Assembly (NCBI GenBank): GCA_963662155.1
Contig: OY759264.1
Coordinates: 17,683,142 to 17,747,141, forward strand
Reading direction: 5' to 3'
Source: Lamellibrachia columna
Taxonomy: Eukaryota; Annelida; Polychaeta; Sabellida; Siboglinidae
DNA: 64,000 nt
Shown here in pieces: positions 1-12,100 of this stretch. How positions within the stretch are numbered: position 1 is the first letter of the stretch; each line of letters starts with the position of its first letter. Both the position numbers and the translations under genes were made by a program. A model generated the notes under the pieces. The model made no database searches, was not told the origin of the DNA, and worked only from the letters and a program-made list of their open reading frames with translations.

Positions 1-329
1 CTTTTTAGCTAACATGATTAATAATGTTGTATGAAGTCTGCAAATTCTGTTGTAATGTATGTGCATGACAGATGTTTCTTTTTATGGAAGGTGGAGGTCT
101 GTAGATGACAAGTATTTCAAAGCCCCTCTGCTAGAAACCACATTACTGCCCATGTTCCCGAAAGACCTGGGAATGTATAGTTTAGATGCCCCACTATCGT
201 ACTTCCGATTAAATTAATGTTTATGTTTCTTTACATGTTGCATTCTTTTATAGTTTGAAAGTAAAAACATTATTAATGTATCAATACTATACTAATGTAC
301 ATATTAAAATGTTTTCTGTCTGTTTCAAG

Positions 330-365
330 GCTACTTCCGGTGTGTTGCCCAACATGCGTAACAAG
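330..365 (+). CDS. Mini-exon 1 of the kinase gene (M type)
   Basis: 36-nt exon between a pyrimidine-rich AG acceptor and a GTGAGT donor. It is phase 0 at both ends and encodes ATSGVLPNMRNK. It is a diverged member of the M class (Met or Val at residue 5, Met at residue 9). Confidence 0.72.
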
Positions 366-649
366 GTGAGTTTGTGCTTTATACAATTAGCATGACTCAC
401 AGGAAGATGCTTTTCTAAAAATGTGTATTCATGCACTCACACACGCGCACACACGCGCACACACCACAGATTGAACTACACTGATCGCATTGGCACTGCT
501 CAAGCTCGCTGACTAGTATGCACCTTTAACAATGTTTATATTTCTTTACATGTTGCATTCTTTTATAGTTTGACAGCAAAAACATGATTAATACATTAAC
601 ATCAATACAATATTAATGCACACGTTAAAATTTTTCTGTCTGTTTCCAG

Positions 650-685
650 GCTACTTCCGGTGTGTTTTCCAGCATGTGCAACACG
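650..685 (+). CDS. Mini-exon 2 (M type)
   Basis: 36-nt phase-0 exon encoding ATSGVFSSMCNT, with a TTTCCAG acceptor and a GTGGGT donor. It lies only 320 bp from mini-exon 1, so this is one of the short units. Confidence 0.72.
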
Positions 686-844
686 GTGGGTTTATGCTTT
701 ATACAATTAGCATGACTCACAGGAAGACGCTGTTCTAAAAATATGTTCTCATGCACTCACGCACGCGCGCACACACGATGTTAGTATACGTGATATCTGA
801 AGGTTTGTCGCAGTAAGCCAAGAAAACAGTTCAATGGATATTAA

Positions 845-2158
845 ACATAATTACCTCTCAAGAAATTCAACCGCCTCCCGCGGACTGCCGTTATGGATGT
901 GTCATATAACCAATGTCATGTGACACAAGCTGGAGCAGGACTGGTGGCAGTTCCTGGCCAACGTCTTAGTTCAGTGTAGGTTTCTCTCTGTGGATGTTAA
1001 TCGCCTCCTTTATTTTCCTCCTGTGCCAGTTCTCCTCATGGACTAGAATTTTAACGTCCTTCATAGAAAACTGATGGCCTGTGTTCAGTTTGTGTTCACT
1101 TATAACTGATAGGGGTTGGCGACAAGATAGATGTTCTTTAATTCTTGTGCCAAGTATTTTGGCTGTTTCTCCTATATAGTGTTGGTCACATTCTGGGCAT
1201 TGTATGTCATATACTACCCCACACTTTGCTGAACCGAGACGTTGGCCAGGACCTCCCACCAGTCCTGCTCCAGCTTGTGTCACATGACATTGGTCATGTG
1301 ACACATCTGTAACTGCAGTCTGCTGAAGAAGACCGGAGGAGGTGGTCAAAATATACAGATCGAGCACTTCTGGTAAATTGTCACAAAAACACTTAAAAGT
1401 GATTTCATTAAGAAAATGTGCACTACTGTTCTCTGAGATTTGAAAAAAAGATTAAATTAAACAAAATATTATTTTATAATATTATTATCATTTGTTTTTC
1501 ACCAGAAAAGGTTACCCATTGTCACTCTACTTGTAGATTAGTAATCATGAACACGGTGATGCAACTGACATGACATAGTTGATCTTTTGGGTCTTTGGAA
1601 TAGGATATGAAATTCTAAACAACATAGCAATATGTATCTGTATGGTATAGAAGATACGAAAGCAGGGGTCAAGTTTGCAATTTTTTTTACACACAATAAA
1701 ATATAAGGTTACAACCCAAAGATATTCAATTAATAACACATGATATTCTTAAATAAATCATGTACATAGCAATCACCAAATAATATTGTTCGTATGAATA
1801 AAGGGAAGAACGGTCTTACCAGAAGTTACTTGAAGACTAATGTCAATAAATACCCATATCTTTTTCAGATATGGTCCATACTCTAAGTTACTCCTTTCCT
1901 AAAAATATAACTAATACTTTGAAGATTGATTACTGACACTTTGTAGATCAGTTACTAACATTTTGAAGATTGGAGATGAAGTGAAGGAGAACAATAATGC
2001 TGTTGGCATACGCTTTGTTCGTTGAATCTAGCGGGTTACGAATCGAGTGCGGATCTAACGAGTTGAAGACACGCACACAAGACGACCCGATTAGGGGAAG
2101 GTCATATTTCACACAGGAAACATAATTTAATTACTAAGGAATCTCACAGTTGTCATCC
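845..2158 (-). mobile_element. Penelope-like retroelement remnant with flanking sequence
   Basis: The array is broken at about 845 and resumes at about 2159. On the minus strand, 966-1367 encodes a GIY-YIG-type domain of the kind found at the C-terminus of Penelope-like reverse transcriptases: a GVVYDIQCPEC block (a Penelope-type Cys motif), then HYIGETA (the YIG), GTRIKEH, and a tail ending NWHRRKIKEAINIHREKP. No RT domain is visible, so the copy is heavily truncated. A 77-bp imperfect inverted repeat (898-974 and 1229-1305) lies in it. Nothing is recognisable from about 1380 to 2158 apart from AT-rich DNA. The function, transposition by an EN(+) Penelope element, is known for the family and inferred here. 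Confidence 0.75.
898..974. repeat. Inverted-repeat arm of the Penelope-like remnant (partner 1229-1305)
   Basis: The + strand here matches the reverse complement of 1229-1305 almost throughout, including the stretch 'gtgacacaagctggagcagg'. The arms lie within and beside the GIY-YIG coding fragment. Penelope elements are known for terminal repeats in direct or inverted orientation, so this could be a rearranged terminus; a local inverted duplication is the alternative. Confidence 0.8.
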
Positions 2159-2424
2159 TTGTCGCCTGGTGATAGCCAAGTTTCAGTGATGACATATAAA
2201 GCGAAACCACACTTGATGATGCAATAAATTTAGAGATCGACCTTCTTTTACACTGATTGATAATTGACACGCTCAATTTTACATTCATTATATTTATGAT
2301 TAAACTAATTTGAATATTTCTTTACAAATTGCTGTATGTTACAGGTTGAGTGCATTAATGTGATTTCTGTTTAACATCAATTTAATATTGATGCACACAT
2401 CAACATTTTCCCCTCTGTTTGCAG

Positions 2425-2457
2425 CCACCTATCTTACAACCCAGAAGGTCTGTCATG
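2425..2457 (+). CDS. Mini-exon 3 (33-nt variant)
   Basis: Encodes PPILQPRRSVM, 11 residues, phase 0 at both ends, with a TTTGCAG acceptor and GTAAGT donor. It is the most diverged cassette, but its length still keeps frame and its position in the unit matches the others. Confidence 0.62.
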
Positions 2458-3005
2458 GTAAGTTTGTGTTTCATAAAATTAACATAACTCACAGTGAGAT
2501 GCATTTCTAGAATTGTCTGCACATGCATGCATACATGCATGAACGCATGCATACATGCCACCACCATCGTACAGATTGAACACTGCCACGTGATCACACT
2601 GGTACTGCTCAAGCTCTCTGACTAACAGACAGTTGTAGCAAACCAAAACAAGTGCTTTACTACCGTGCACTGAGTCTTGTTGATCTCATGGTTGACAAAC
2701 ATAGGAATGCTATGCCATTCACGTTCCATCTGATGTTGGATCTGTTTGGTGATATTAATGTTTGGGTTGTGCCATGGCACAAACAGACATGCGTCATTCG
2801 TCAAGTATGTAGAGAACATGTTGCCCACCAAGTTGAGATCAGAGGTTATTGCACTGGCTGTTCAGACCAGTCACTGATGACACTTGGCTTGTGAATAACA
2901 TGATCGATTTATACTTGATTACATTAGTGATTTACCTGGTCGTCAGAGGGGCAGCCCCCGTGTGATCAGAGGAACACTCTTATGCGACTGAACAAATAAA
3001 TGTAT

Positions 3006-3597
3006 GATCTGGTGGTAACATCGTTGTCGTTCGTCCATTGCGAAGAGGTGAGGAACACTACAGTCATCCGGGAGTTGAAGGACTGGATTGATCTGTCAGA
3101 ACGCATGTGGCTGAAAAGACCAATCTGTGTCTGGAAGAATCTCTGGCAGTGTGGACAGGGGATGGCAGCCACATGTGTTGTCAGTGGGTCGCCGGCTCTT
3201 GACTTTATGTCTTGCCTCTGTTTTTCTGCTGCAGCAGTTCTGTTTGCCTCACAGATTGCAGCGCCTTTGCACAGGGAGGAGTGCCACTCAGCACGGTCCT
3301 GAGCAGTATGTTTCCAGGTGTTAGGGTTGATGGTAAACGCTTTCACAGAGATCTTCAGATTGTCTTTGAAACATTTCTTTTGCCCTCCTTGTGAGCGCTT
3401 ACCGTCTTGTAACTCACCGTAGAAGAGTCTTTTTGGCAGCTGGTGGTCTGACATGCGAGCTATATGGCCTGCCCATCATAACTGAGACTGCATCAGGATG
3501 GTGTGTATGCTGGGTAGGCCTGATTGAGCAAGAACCTAAGTGTCCGGGATCTTGTCCTGCCACTTGGTGTTGAGGAGTCTCTTCTGTTCCAGACATT
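3006..3597 (-). mobile_element. 3' end of a LINE (RT C-terminal region with Cys/His finger)
   Basis: Minus-strand translation gives the C-terminal part of a non-LTR retrotransposon ORF: LPKRLFYGELQDGKRSQGG, then FKDNLKIS, AQDRAEWHS and CEANRT, then a C2H2-like finger CPHCQRFFQTQIGLFSHM. The preceding residues (3455-3597) continue in another frame, so at least one frameshift is present. It is 5'-truncated and sits inside an array intron; array sequence resumes at about 3600. Confidence 0.78.
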
Positions 3598-3688
3598 GGC
3601 ATATAGTTTGAAAGCACAAACGTGATTAATGTAATAACATCAATATAATATTAATGCACATGTTAAAATGTTTTCTGTCTGTTTGTAG

Positions 3689-3724
3689 GCCACTCCTAGA
3701 AGGTCTCCCAGCAGGTGTAGCATG
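3689..3724 (+). CDS. Mini-exon 4
   Basis: 36-nt phase-0 exon encoding ATPRRSPSRCSM, with a GTTTGTAG acceptor and GTGGGT donor. It is intermediate between the divergent exon 3 and the F-type exons. Confidence 0.7.
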
Positions 3725-4364
3725 GTGGGTTTGTGCTTTTAAAATTAACATGTGGTTTCTAAAAACGTGTATTGATGCACTCACACATGCGCACACACTA
3801 CCACCAACACACAGATTGAACAACACTTTCTGATCGCACTGGCACTAGTAAGCATGTTTAATGAACTTAACTGCTTGACTGCTTGACTGCCATGCAGTGG
3901 GTATTGTAGATGTCATCATTGACAACTAGATATATGCTACAACATTCGCACTCTATCTGATGTGTGATCTACATGATGACATTAAAATGATGACATTTTA
4001 ACTAGTCAGATCAGTCACTGATGGGTTGTGTTTGTGAATGACATGGAATATACGGTGACATTCTGGAATGAAACAGACGATCACTTTACCTTTCATGAAG
4101 CAGGGTCCGTACGGGGCCTTCAAATCCTTGAATTTCACCAACTAAAAATTAAGGTCTTGAAATCCTTGAATTCAGGCATGCAGCGTTTAAAAGCCTTGCA
4201 TTTTGACAAGGCCAGAAGTAAAGATTAACAAACCACATTACGCTTGGTACGGGTAGACATTGGCCTTTTGTTCACCGAGCGTAATTCGAATATTTTTTCA
4301 AAATACTTTAAATAGGGAAGTCGAGGTTTCAAGACAACTGGCTCAAACATCCTGAGTATAACAA

Positions 4365-4572
4365 ATGGCTCGCGCGAAATCCGACAAATGTATTTTGGCA
4401 CATTGCCGCATATGCAAACGTTTGTTTGATGTGAAAGCTACGGGAGAATCTGCCGTTAGAAGCCACAGCGCTGGCAAAAAATACACTGATAATATGAAAC
4501 TACAAAATACGAGCCGCGCGGGAACCTCAATAGCGACATTATTCGGCAATACTAGACTACAGGAAACTACAG
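4365..4572 (+). pseudogene. BED-type zinc-finger N-terminal exon of the hAT-like transposase
   Basis: The ORF opens with ATG and has a CRIC motif (Cys-x2-Cys) followed about 20 residues later by RSHSAGKKY. BED fingers end with two spaced histidines; here the second is Tyr, so the finger may be damaged. A good splice donor (CAG|GTATGT) at 4572/4573 suggests this is a first exon spliced to a distant transposase exon. DNA binding to the element ends is the usual job of such a finger (family knowledge). Confidence 0.55.
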
Positions 4573-5569
4573 GTATGTATCTATGATCCTTTGCGATAAT
4601 AATAAGACCTGTGTTTTATGATAGTATGGAGTTATCTTAATTAATAAGCAAAGATAATTGCATGTAACTGTCGGCGTTAATGGGCAATAATTCGCTGCGA
4701 TGCGGTTGTTGACGGACGTTACGTCGATAGCGCAGGTGAACATGTGGCGCCACCTAGCGAATGCGCCAATACATCTTTACATGAATAGTTCCAGCTGTTT
4801 GCTAATGCGCGTCAACGCCGGCTGGTATCCATGATTGACAAGAAAATATGATTATCAGTTAGGATCATGTTCATAATACGGACAGGATAGGTTGACAAAT
4901 AATATTTTGTTGGACATGTCGTAATTATACTATTTATAGTTGTATACATATGTAATATATATATATAATATATATATTATATATAATATATATATATATA
5001 CAGGGGTCTCCCTAGAAAAAATAGGCATAGGCCAATTGGCCCATACAAGCAAAATTGTATGGGTCATTTCAATGATAATTGGGTTAATATAGTTTTGGCC
5101 GGAGATCTGTTTTACATTACAAATGCGGCGGATCATGTATGTCAAGAGAACAACTTATGTTGTACATACAAAATTGGTATGTTAAAGCAATGATTTAAAG
5201 TGAAACTATTCTGGAATCCTCCACAAGCACCGTGTAAAGTAAGGCTGTTTTCAAACAGCTTTACACAAGGAGTTAATATTACTGCTAAAAAAAATTGTAA
5301 GACAACTGTTCTGGTCCAGGTGAACCCGCAGAAGTTGAAATTTATGTAAAGTCAGGATGACACTCCCTGCAGACAAAATTACTGGAAATCACTTCTATTT
5401 TGTCTTAAATCATCATCCTTTACATTGGGCACTGTGGAATGACCCATCACTTTAGTTAGCAAAGATTATGCGGTGGCAATGTTCGCGCCATGTTTTCAAT
5501 GCTAGTTTGGAATCAAACTCCTCCAACCTCCCTACTTCCAAGTGGGTCCAGTTGTGCTTCTCGTCGAAG

Positions 5570-5800
5570 CCGCTTGCTCCGGTCCCTGCGTAGTTCCCGA
5601 TGAAGCTGCTTGCTCCTGTCCCTGCGTGGCTCGTGACAAAGTCCCTTGCTCCTGTCCACGTGTACCTCCAGACAAAGTCTCTTGCTCCTGTTCACCTGTA
5701 CATCCAGACAAAGTCCCTTGCTCCTGCCCCGGTGTACTTCCCGACGAAGTCACTTGCTCCAGTCCGTGTCTACTTCCAGTTGTCTGCTCTGGTATAGTCA
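5570..5800. repeat. 36-bp minisatellite inside the hAT-like element
   Basis: The anchor CTTGCTCC recurs at 5573, 5609, 5645, 5681, 5717 and 5753, an exact 36-bp period with variation in between. Because 36 is divisible by 3, several reading frames stay open on both strands; on the minus strand the repeat reads like GQEQGTLSGCT. No known domain is recognised. This explains the long open frames here without a host gene. Confidence 0.88.
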
Positions 5801-6926
5801 TTTGTCCCGGTGTTACAGTCTGTAAAAACCATTGAATACATATAATTGAATAAGTAAAATTAATTAATCATAATTTGCAATAATCCAAAACAGTTGCACT
5901 AGGTGATGACATGTAAAGTTGGTTTATTAACAAGGTGATATTGAACTGACAATAGCAAATTACTACAGAATAGCTCTACGTACAGCAATTTGCACACACA
6001 ATTATTCACGGAATAACAGACGTGCAACCACCACAACATAACCCTTGCTTATATACGTTTTTTGGCTGTTAAATTTGGCTTTATTTATTACACAATACAC
6101 TTTGTGACTTGGTCCAACTTCCGCGTATTGACAACTGGCGTTGACGGACTAGCATAATTATAGGCAATACAGCGCCCACTGTGGCACTGGCACGTCCCAT
6201 GATGATGATAAGCGTATTATGACACAAATCCAAATTGTTTAAATATTCGGATGTTGAACGACAGTTATTATGAGGTATTTCCTAAATTAATGTATGATAA
6301 ATATTGCATGTCAACGCAATTAAGATAATACGGACGCTACGGTTGTCGTGGGAGATATTACGTCATGTGCAAGTTACGATTTATGCCAATTACGAATTAC
6401 TTGTATCACAAAACGACACGTTCTAAGGCACCATATAATGAATATATACTTACATTTTGACGGAAAACATTTCGGATGTCCGGCTGATTCAGTTTTCTTT
6501 TCTTTTTGGGCGGCATGTTGAATTTCGGCGAACGTGCGACAATGTCGCGTATACGAAACGCCGCGTAAGCATTGTGTGTTTATTCGGACTCCGCTATGTG
6601 GCGCCACTGTTTGTTGCGTCTACTGTCAAGGCGAAGTCACGTAGTCGTGGTAAGAGCGACGCAAGAACGTAGGACTACCGTATAAAATAGCCGCATCAAC
6701 GATACGAGTGGTTATATTAGCAATATAAGACTATACTAAATTAGTATATCCTTTATATGTTTACTGGTTATAAGGACTTTTCAACCGACGTACAACAGCA
6801 AAGTGGTGTTATCAAAGTGACAACACTATAGGCAAGCCCGCGCGCCAATTGTCCCAAGCGTTAAGACGGATGCGCGTCATTCTACAGGGGAACGCGCCAT
6901 TGGCGCATGACGCGTCCCAAAAGAGT

Positions 6927-6930
<4 letters not shown>

Positions 6931-6989
<59 letters not shown>
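6931..6989. repeat. (TA)n microsatellite
   Basis: About 29 perfect TA dinucleotides inside the hAT-like element. Confidence 0.97.
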
Positions 6990-6991
<2 letters not shown>

Positions 6992-7128
6992 TTGATAATC
7001 ATGTATATACTGTGTACAATATTATATTCAATGAGATAGCAATTTGTCTAGTGTTTGTACTGTGTTGTAAAACCTACACCTTCTGGAAGTGCACCACGTC
7101 AATGCCTGTAACACCTGCGCGTGTTTAG

Positions 7129-7994
7129 TCATCGGTGAACACTGCATCCATCACAAGTCATGTGACAACCGACGATCACTGGTGTGCAGAAGTGCTGTGG
7201 GCAATAAAAGTCGTGTCATCTCACTACTCATACGTTAGCTGCATGGAAACAGACAGACTGTTTCAGCTTATGTTCCCAGATAGCGCCATCGCAAAGTCGT
7301 TCAGCTGTGGTGAGAAGAAGAGCGCCTACATCATCTGCCATGGACTAGCTCCATATTTCAGCCAGCAACTGAAGGACCAGGTGTGGTTGCTTGACAGTTT
7401 TGTCATCCTCTTTGATGAGAGCTTCACTCAAAACAAACAGATGGACATACACATCAGGTTCTTTGATGATGGTAGAAAACTAGTGGTTACACGATACTTC
7501 ACCAGTGCCTTTCTTGGCCATGCAACAGCTGCAAACATGGTTGTTGTGTTTGTTGAGAAGTGTGGTACAATGAACCTATCGAACATGATCCAGCTGTCCA
7601 TGGATGGGCCAAATGTGAATTGGTCCTACCAAAAGCTGATGGCTGAGGTGTACGATGACCGCTCACGGAAACTGATTGACATCGGCAGTTGTGGCCTGCA
7701 TGTGGTCCACAATGCATTCAGAGCTGGTTTCGGAGCAACTGGATGGGATCTGAAGTCATTTCTCTGGGCACTGCACCAGATTTTCCATGCATGAGCATGC
7801 ATGAGTGTGAGGAAGCTGAGAAAATGGAGGCCAAGAAGAGGCGGCTCAACCAGGACATAGCAGCACTGCTGAAGTCAGCTGATGAACTGGCAACCAGTGC
7901 TGAGTTGACAGGCGACTTGACACTCCCGGCAAAATCCAATGCCATGCGAAAGAGTGCAACAAACAAATCGCAAGCACTGAAAGACCTGCAGTGA
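7129..7994 (+). pseudogene. hAT-like transposase core, internally deleted
   Basis: Frame 7129-7794 encodes a transposase-like block: AEVLWAIKVVSSHYSY, FPDSAIAKSF, FVILFDESF (a candidate first catalytic Asp), YFTSAFLGHATA, IQLSMDGPNVNW (a candidate second Asp) and GSCGLHVVHNAFRAG. These match, from memory, a widespread family of hAT-related transposases in fish and marine invertebrates. After 7794 the frame stops; another frame (about 7800-7994) gives a charged C-terminal piece, MEAKKRRLNQDIAALLKSAD and onward. The middle of the protein, including the usual C-terminal dimerisation region, is missing, so the copy cannot make a full transposase. Confidence 0.72.
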
Positions 7995-9028
7995 TTACTG
8001 TAACTGATGACAGATGTTGAACTGTACGTTGTTTGTTTCCAGGGTGTAGTTTGCAGTATTAAATGTTTAACCTTACATGGTCTTGAAGTTTTCTTTCCTT
8101 AACCTTGAAATAGCCTTGAAATAACCTTGAATTTGGTTTCTGTCATGGTGTACGGACCCTGATGAAGTTAATAGTTTTCCATGTCATTGGAGGATTGGCC
8201 AGTTTAATTAAGCTGTCTTTGACCACATAAAAGTTCTTATGTTACTGAATAAATAGGTGTATGTTCTCATGATGACATAGATACTAGTAGTGTGGCTATC
8301 TCTATGTGATGGTTAGTGAGTACCAGGTATGTATCAAGCTGAGGGAGTCAAGAATGTCTGTGAAAGTGTTAGTGTATGTGATGTCTGAAGGTTTGTCTAA
8401 GTGAGCCAAGAAAACAGTTCAATGTACGTTATGATGGTCTATGAAGTCTGTGAATTCTTTTGTACAGTATGTGTGTTTCAGGTCGTGTTTTTTTTTGAAG
8501 GTGGAGGTTTGTAGATGGCAAATATTTCAAAGCACCTCTGCTAGAAACCACATTATTTTCCACGTTCCTGAATGATCTGACAAGTTGTGAATGTAGAGTT
8601 GTGAGTTTCAGTACCATGCAGTAAAGTAGCCAAATTCACCATCATTTTTGTGTGAGATGTGGACAAAATTAAATCCAGATGTACTTAGGTTGCTCAGTAT
8701 CTTTTCATATGTGTTGCCTGGTGTAGATCACGTTTTAATGATGAAAAGTAAATAAAGTTTACTCTCGATGTTGTCATCTATTTCGCACTGAATGGGCATT
8801 AGTATCCTCTGTTGTAGTATTCCTGATACAACAGCCCTGCAAATCTATCATATGGAGAAGTATTTTGGTGTTTTTAGTGTTTTATTTTTGATGTACACTG
8901 GAAAGTACTATGGGCTGAGATGCAACACTACTGTATTTCTGATTAAATTAGTCTATATTTCTTTACATGTTGCATTCTTTTATAGTTTGAAATCAAAAGC
9001 ATGATTAATGTGTTCTCTCTCTGTGCAG

Positions 9029-9064
9029 GCTACTTCCGACGGATTTCTCAGCGGCCGTAGCATG
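9029..9064 (+). CDS. Mini-exon 5 (F type)
   Basis: 36-nt phase-0 exon encoding ATSDGFLSGRSM, with a TGTGCAG acceptor and GTGAGT donor. It shares FLSGRSM with exon 8 and has the only Asp in the mini-exon set. Confidence 0.75.
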
Positions 9065-9174
9065 GTGAGTTTAAGCTTTATACAATTAACATGAATTCCA
9101 ATCAGATGTTTTTCTAAAAGAATTATACCGTCTGATTGCACTGGCACTGTTCAAGCTCTCTGACTAGTAAGCAT

Positions 9175-12100
9175 TTTTTTTGCGGGAGAATTTTGGTGCA
9201 GAGTGATTTGATTTTGGTGCAGGGAAGCGACAGAAAACCGTGGAATATCGATTTGAATAAGTATTTCTATTGCATATATACTATACATAAAGCTATTGTA
9301 GACATATATTAGGAAACAGTTTTTGTTAATAATTAGTCAGAGGCAGTATGTTAGTGTAAGTTAGTCCCAGCCTCCAGCAGGGAAGTCAGTGAGCGATATA
9401 ATAGGGTTGTTTACCATTCGAAAATTGAGATAGCATAGTGAATTGTCAGATACAGTGGAATATTGGTTAGAATAAGTATTACTATTACACATATATTATA
9501 CACAAACTTCTTATAGACATATTTTAAGAAATTGTTTTTGTTAACAGATGCAGTATTTTTCCCAGACTCAAAATCATCGAGTGATCAAGGGGGTTTGTTT
9601 ACAGATCATGAATTAAACTGGTGTATTGAACTATCATTTACTTTGTTGAATATATATATGACATAAAGTAATAAATTTACATAAATTACATACATAAGGC
9701 AATATCTAACATAATTGTAGTAAAAGTTTTTGGTAAAAAGGAATTAACAGCAGGATTTTAGTGTTAGTTTATATACATGGAGTTCATCGTTTTGATTCTT
9801 GGTATTCGCTAGGTGGCAAACTTAGTAGAAAGGACATAGTTAGCAAGTATATTGTCAACATTTAATTAAATCATAAATAACCCAGTGTAAAGTGTTCTTT
9901 TGAACACAAAAACAGCCTTATTTAAGGCTAACGTAGCAATCAAAGTAAAACTAAATTATGTGATGGCGCCATGCAAACGGCAGGTAAAGGCCACCAGGCA
10001 TTAATATGCTGCAGTTGCAGCACCTGTGTGGACTTGTCAAGTGTAGGGGATGTGCGAAGATAAAGGAACTAGAGGTGGAGTTGGATCAGCTGAGGCTGCT
10101 TGTGGCAATGGTAGAAAGGGAACAGATGGGTTATGCCAGTGGTTGCGGTGGGGGAACAGTAGATGCTAAAGTGGGGGGAAGATGATGAGAGAGATGCTAG
10201 GCAGAGCTCACCTCAGCCTGGGAGGAGGCTGAAAGGAGGTAAGGTGCAGGACAGAAGGGATCCAACAGAAGAGCTATGCTGAGGTAGTGATATAGGGGAT
10301 GAGGAAGAGAGCGAGGGTGTTTGTGGGGGACTCAATAGTTAGGAAGACCGACAGAGTCTTAAACAAGGGAGATGATGTAGTGGTTTGCTTTCCTGGGGCC
10401 AACATACAGGTGATAACTGAGAGGGTAGAAAACATTGTGTGTTCGGGCAAGGGTGGATCTATTCTAGTACATGTAGGGACAAATAACATAGAGAAGGAGG
10501 GTGCAACTGCCATATTTAGGAAATACAGGCAGTTAGTCAGAACACTAAAGCAGACGTGGGTTGAGCAGGTAATTCTCTCAGGGATTTTACCGGTAAAAGG
10601 AAGGAGTGGTCAGAGATATCGAAATTTCGATGGCAATTAACATGCTAGTCCAGAAGCTATGTAGGGAAGAGGAAGTTAGATTTGTGGGGAAATTTTGTTG
10701 GGAGGGCTGATATATTTCCATGAGGGATGGGCTTCATCTAAGTGGAAAGGGGGCAGCAGTAATTGTGGACAAACTCTCAGCAGCAATAGATACTGGCATG
10801 TGTAGCATAACAAATATTTTTGGACAATAGGCCACTAGTACACATAAACCATTAACAAAATGTCCTGAAAACATCTCTGAATCTGATTATAAATGTGTGT
10901 GTTTAGATGGAAGGAGCATAGTAAATAAGAAAAACGAATTAAACATTATGGTAGAAGATATTGATCCTCACATAATTGGTATAATCAAATCATGGGCCAA
11001 CATAGACATAACAGATGCTGAATTAGGACTGACAAGATCCGTAATGTTTAGGAGAGATCGAATAGGAAGATTGGGAGGGGGAGTTATTTTATATGTTAAA
11101 GAATATATTCAGGCTTATGAAATAAATTAGAAAGGGAAGCAGATTGCGATGAAGCTGTTTGGTGCGAGATAGTTTCAGGAAATTCAACATTAACTATTGG
11201 ATTAGTTTACCAAAGTCCAAACATAAGCGAAGAGGATAACATAAAAATACAAAATGCTATAAAGGAAGTGAGTAATGGAGAATGTATAAAATCTGGGAGA
11301 CTAACCATGAACACATACAATGGAAATCTCTAGAGAGTACAGCGGATGAGGACCAACAATTTCTATTTTTAATTCAGAGTAGCTTCCTTACTCAGCACGT
11401 GCTAGAACCAACCAGGGGAGATAATGTATTAGATATAGTTTTATCATAACACAAAGAATTCGTGGACCATGTAAAAATACATGAACCATTGGGTAACTGT
11501 GATCATAATCAAATACATTTTGACATCAATGTAAAATCAGAAAGTAAAAATAAAAAACATACAGGAGAAACTTCCACAAAGGTAACTATAAAGATATGAC
11601 AAAATACTTAGCAAAGCTAGATTGGAGTAACATGCTGAGGAATAAGACTGCAATTGAATGTTGGAACATTATAAAATATGAGAGTACCGTCGAAAAATTT
11701 GTTCTCTTGAAAAAACAAGGAAAACGGTCTAGAAAGAAACACTTGTCAAAAGAAGCTATTATAAAATAGTGTTAAAGCAAACTGTGGAGGGTTTATAGGC
11801 GTACCAGAAAGGATGAAGACTATGCAAATTACAATGAGGCACTTAATGCAGCAACGACTAAAATTAGACAGTCTAAAAGAAGCTATGAGCAAAAACTAGC
11901 ATGTAACATAAAAAATGACAGCAAGAGTTTTTATGCATATGTCAGGAGTAAGCAAAACGTACAAGACAAGGGTTACCTCTAGAAGACGGCTGGAAATTTA
12001 ATATCACAAGGTTTTTTAATGGTAGAAGACCTAAATGGTTAATTCAGTTCAGTGTTTACTAGAGAGGATATTAGCTCATTACCAGTTCCGGAGGCACATG

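Larger units (their letters stand above)
4101..8161 (+). mobile_element. hAT-like DNA transposon, defective, 4061 bp
   Basis: The ends are inverted repeats: CAGGGTCCGTAC at 4101 and its complement GTACGGACCCTG ending at 8161. They are flanked by the direct repeat ATGAAG (4095-4100 and 8162-8167); intact array units read through this point as 'catgaagttaatag', which confirms the insertion. Termini starting CAGGG are typical of hAT elements. A 6-bp TSD is shorter than the usual 8 bp but occurs in some hAT subfamilies. Inside are a BED-like zinc-finger ORF (4365), a transposase core (7129-7794) and a transposase C-terminal piece (about 7800-7994). It also holds (TA)n at 4955-5000 and 6931-6989 and a 36-bp minisatellite. 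Confidence 0.85.

Noticed and set aside
3000..3302. + strand ORFs over the 3-kb LINE fragment
   Set aside because: Shadows of the minus-strand LINE C-terminus.
5513..5835. Collagen- or mucin-like repeat protein on either strand
   Set aside because: The open frames are a by-product of a 36-bp minisatellite inside a transposon; there are no splice sites or conserved domain.
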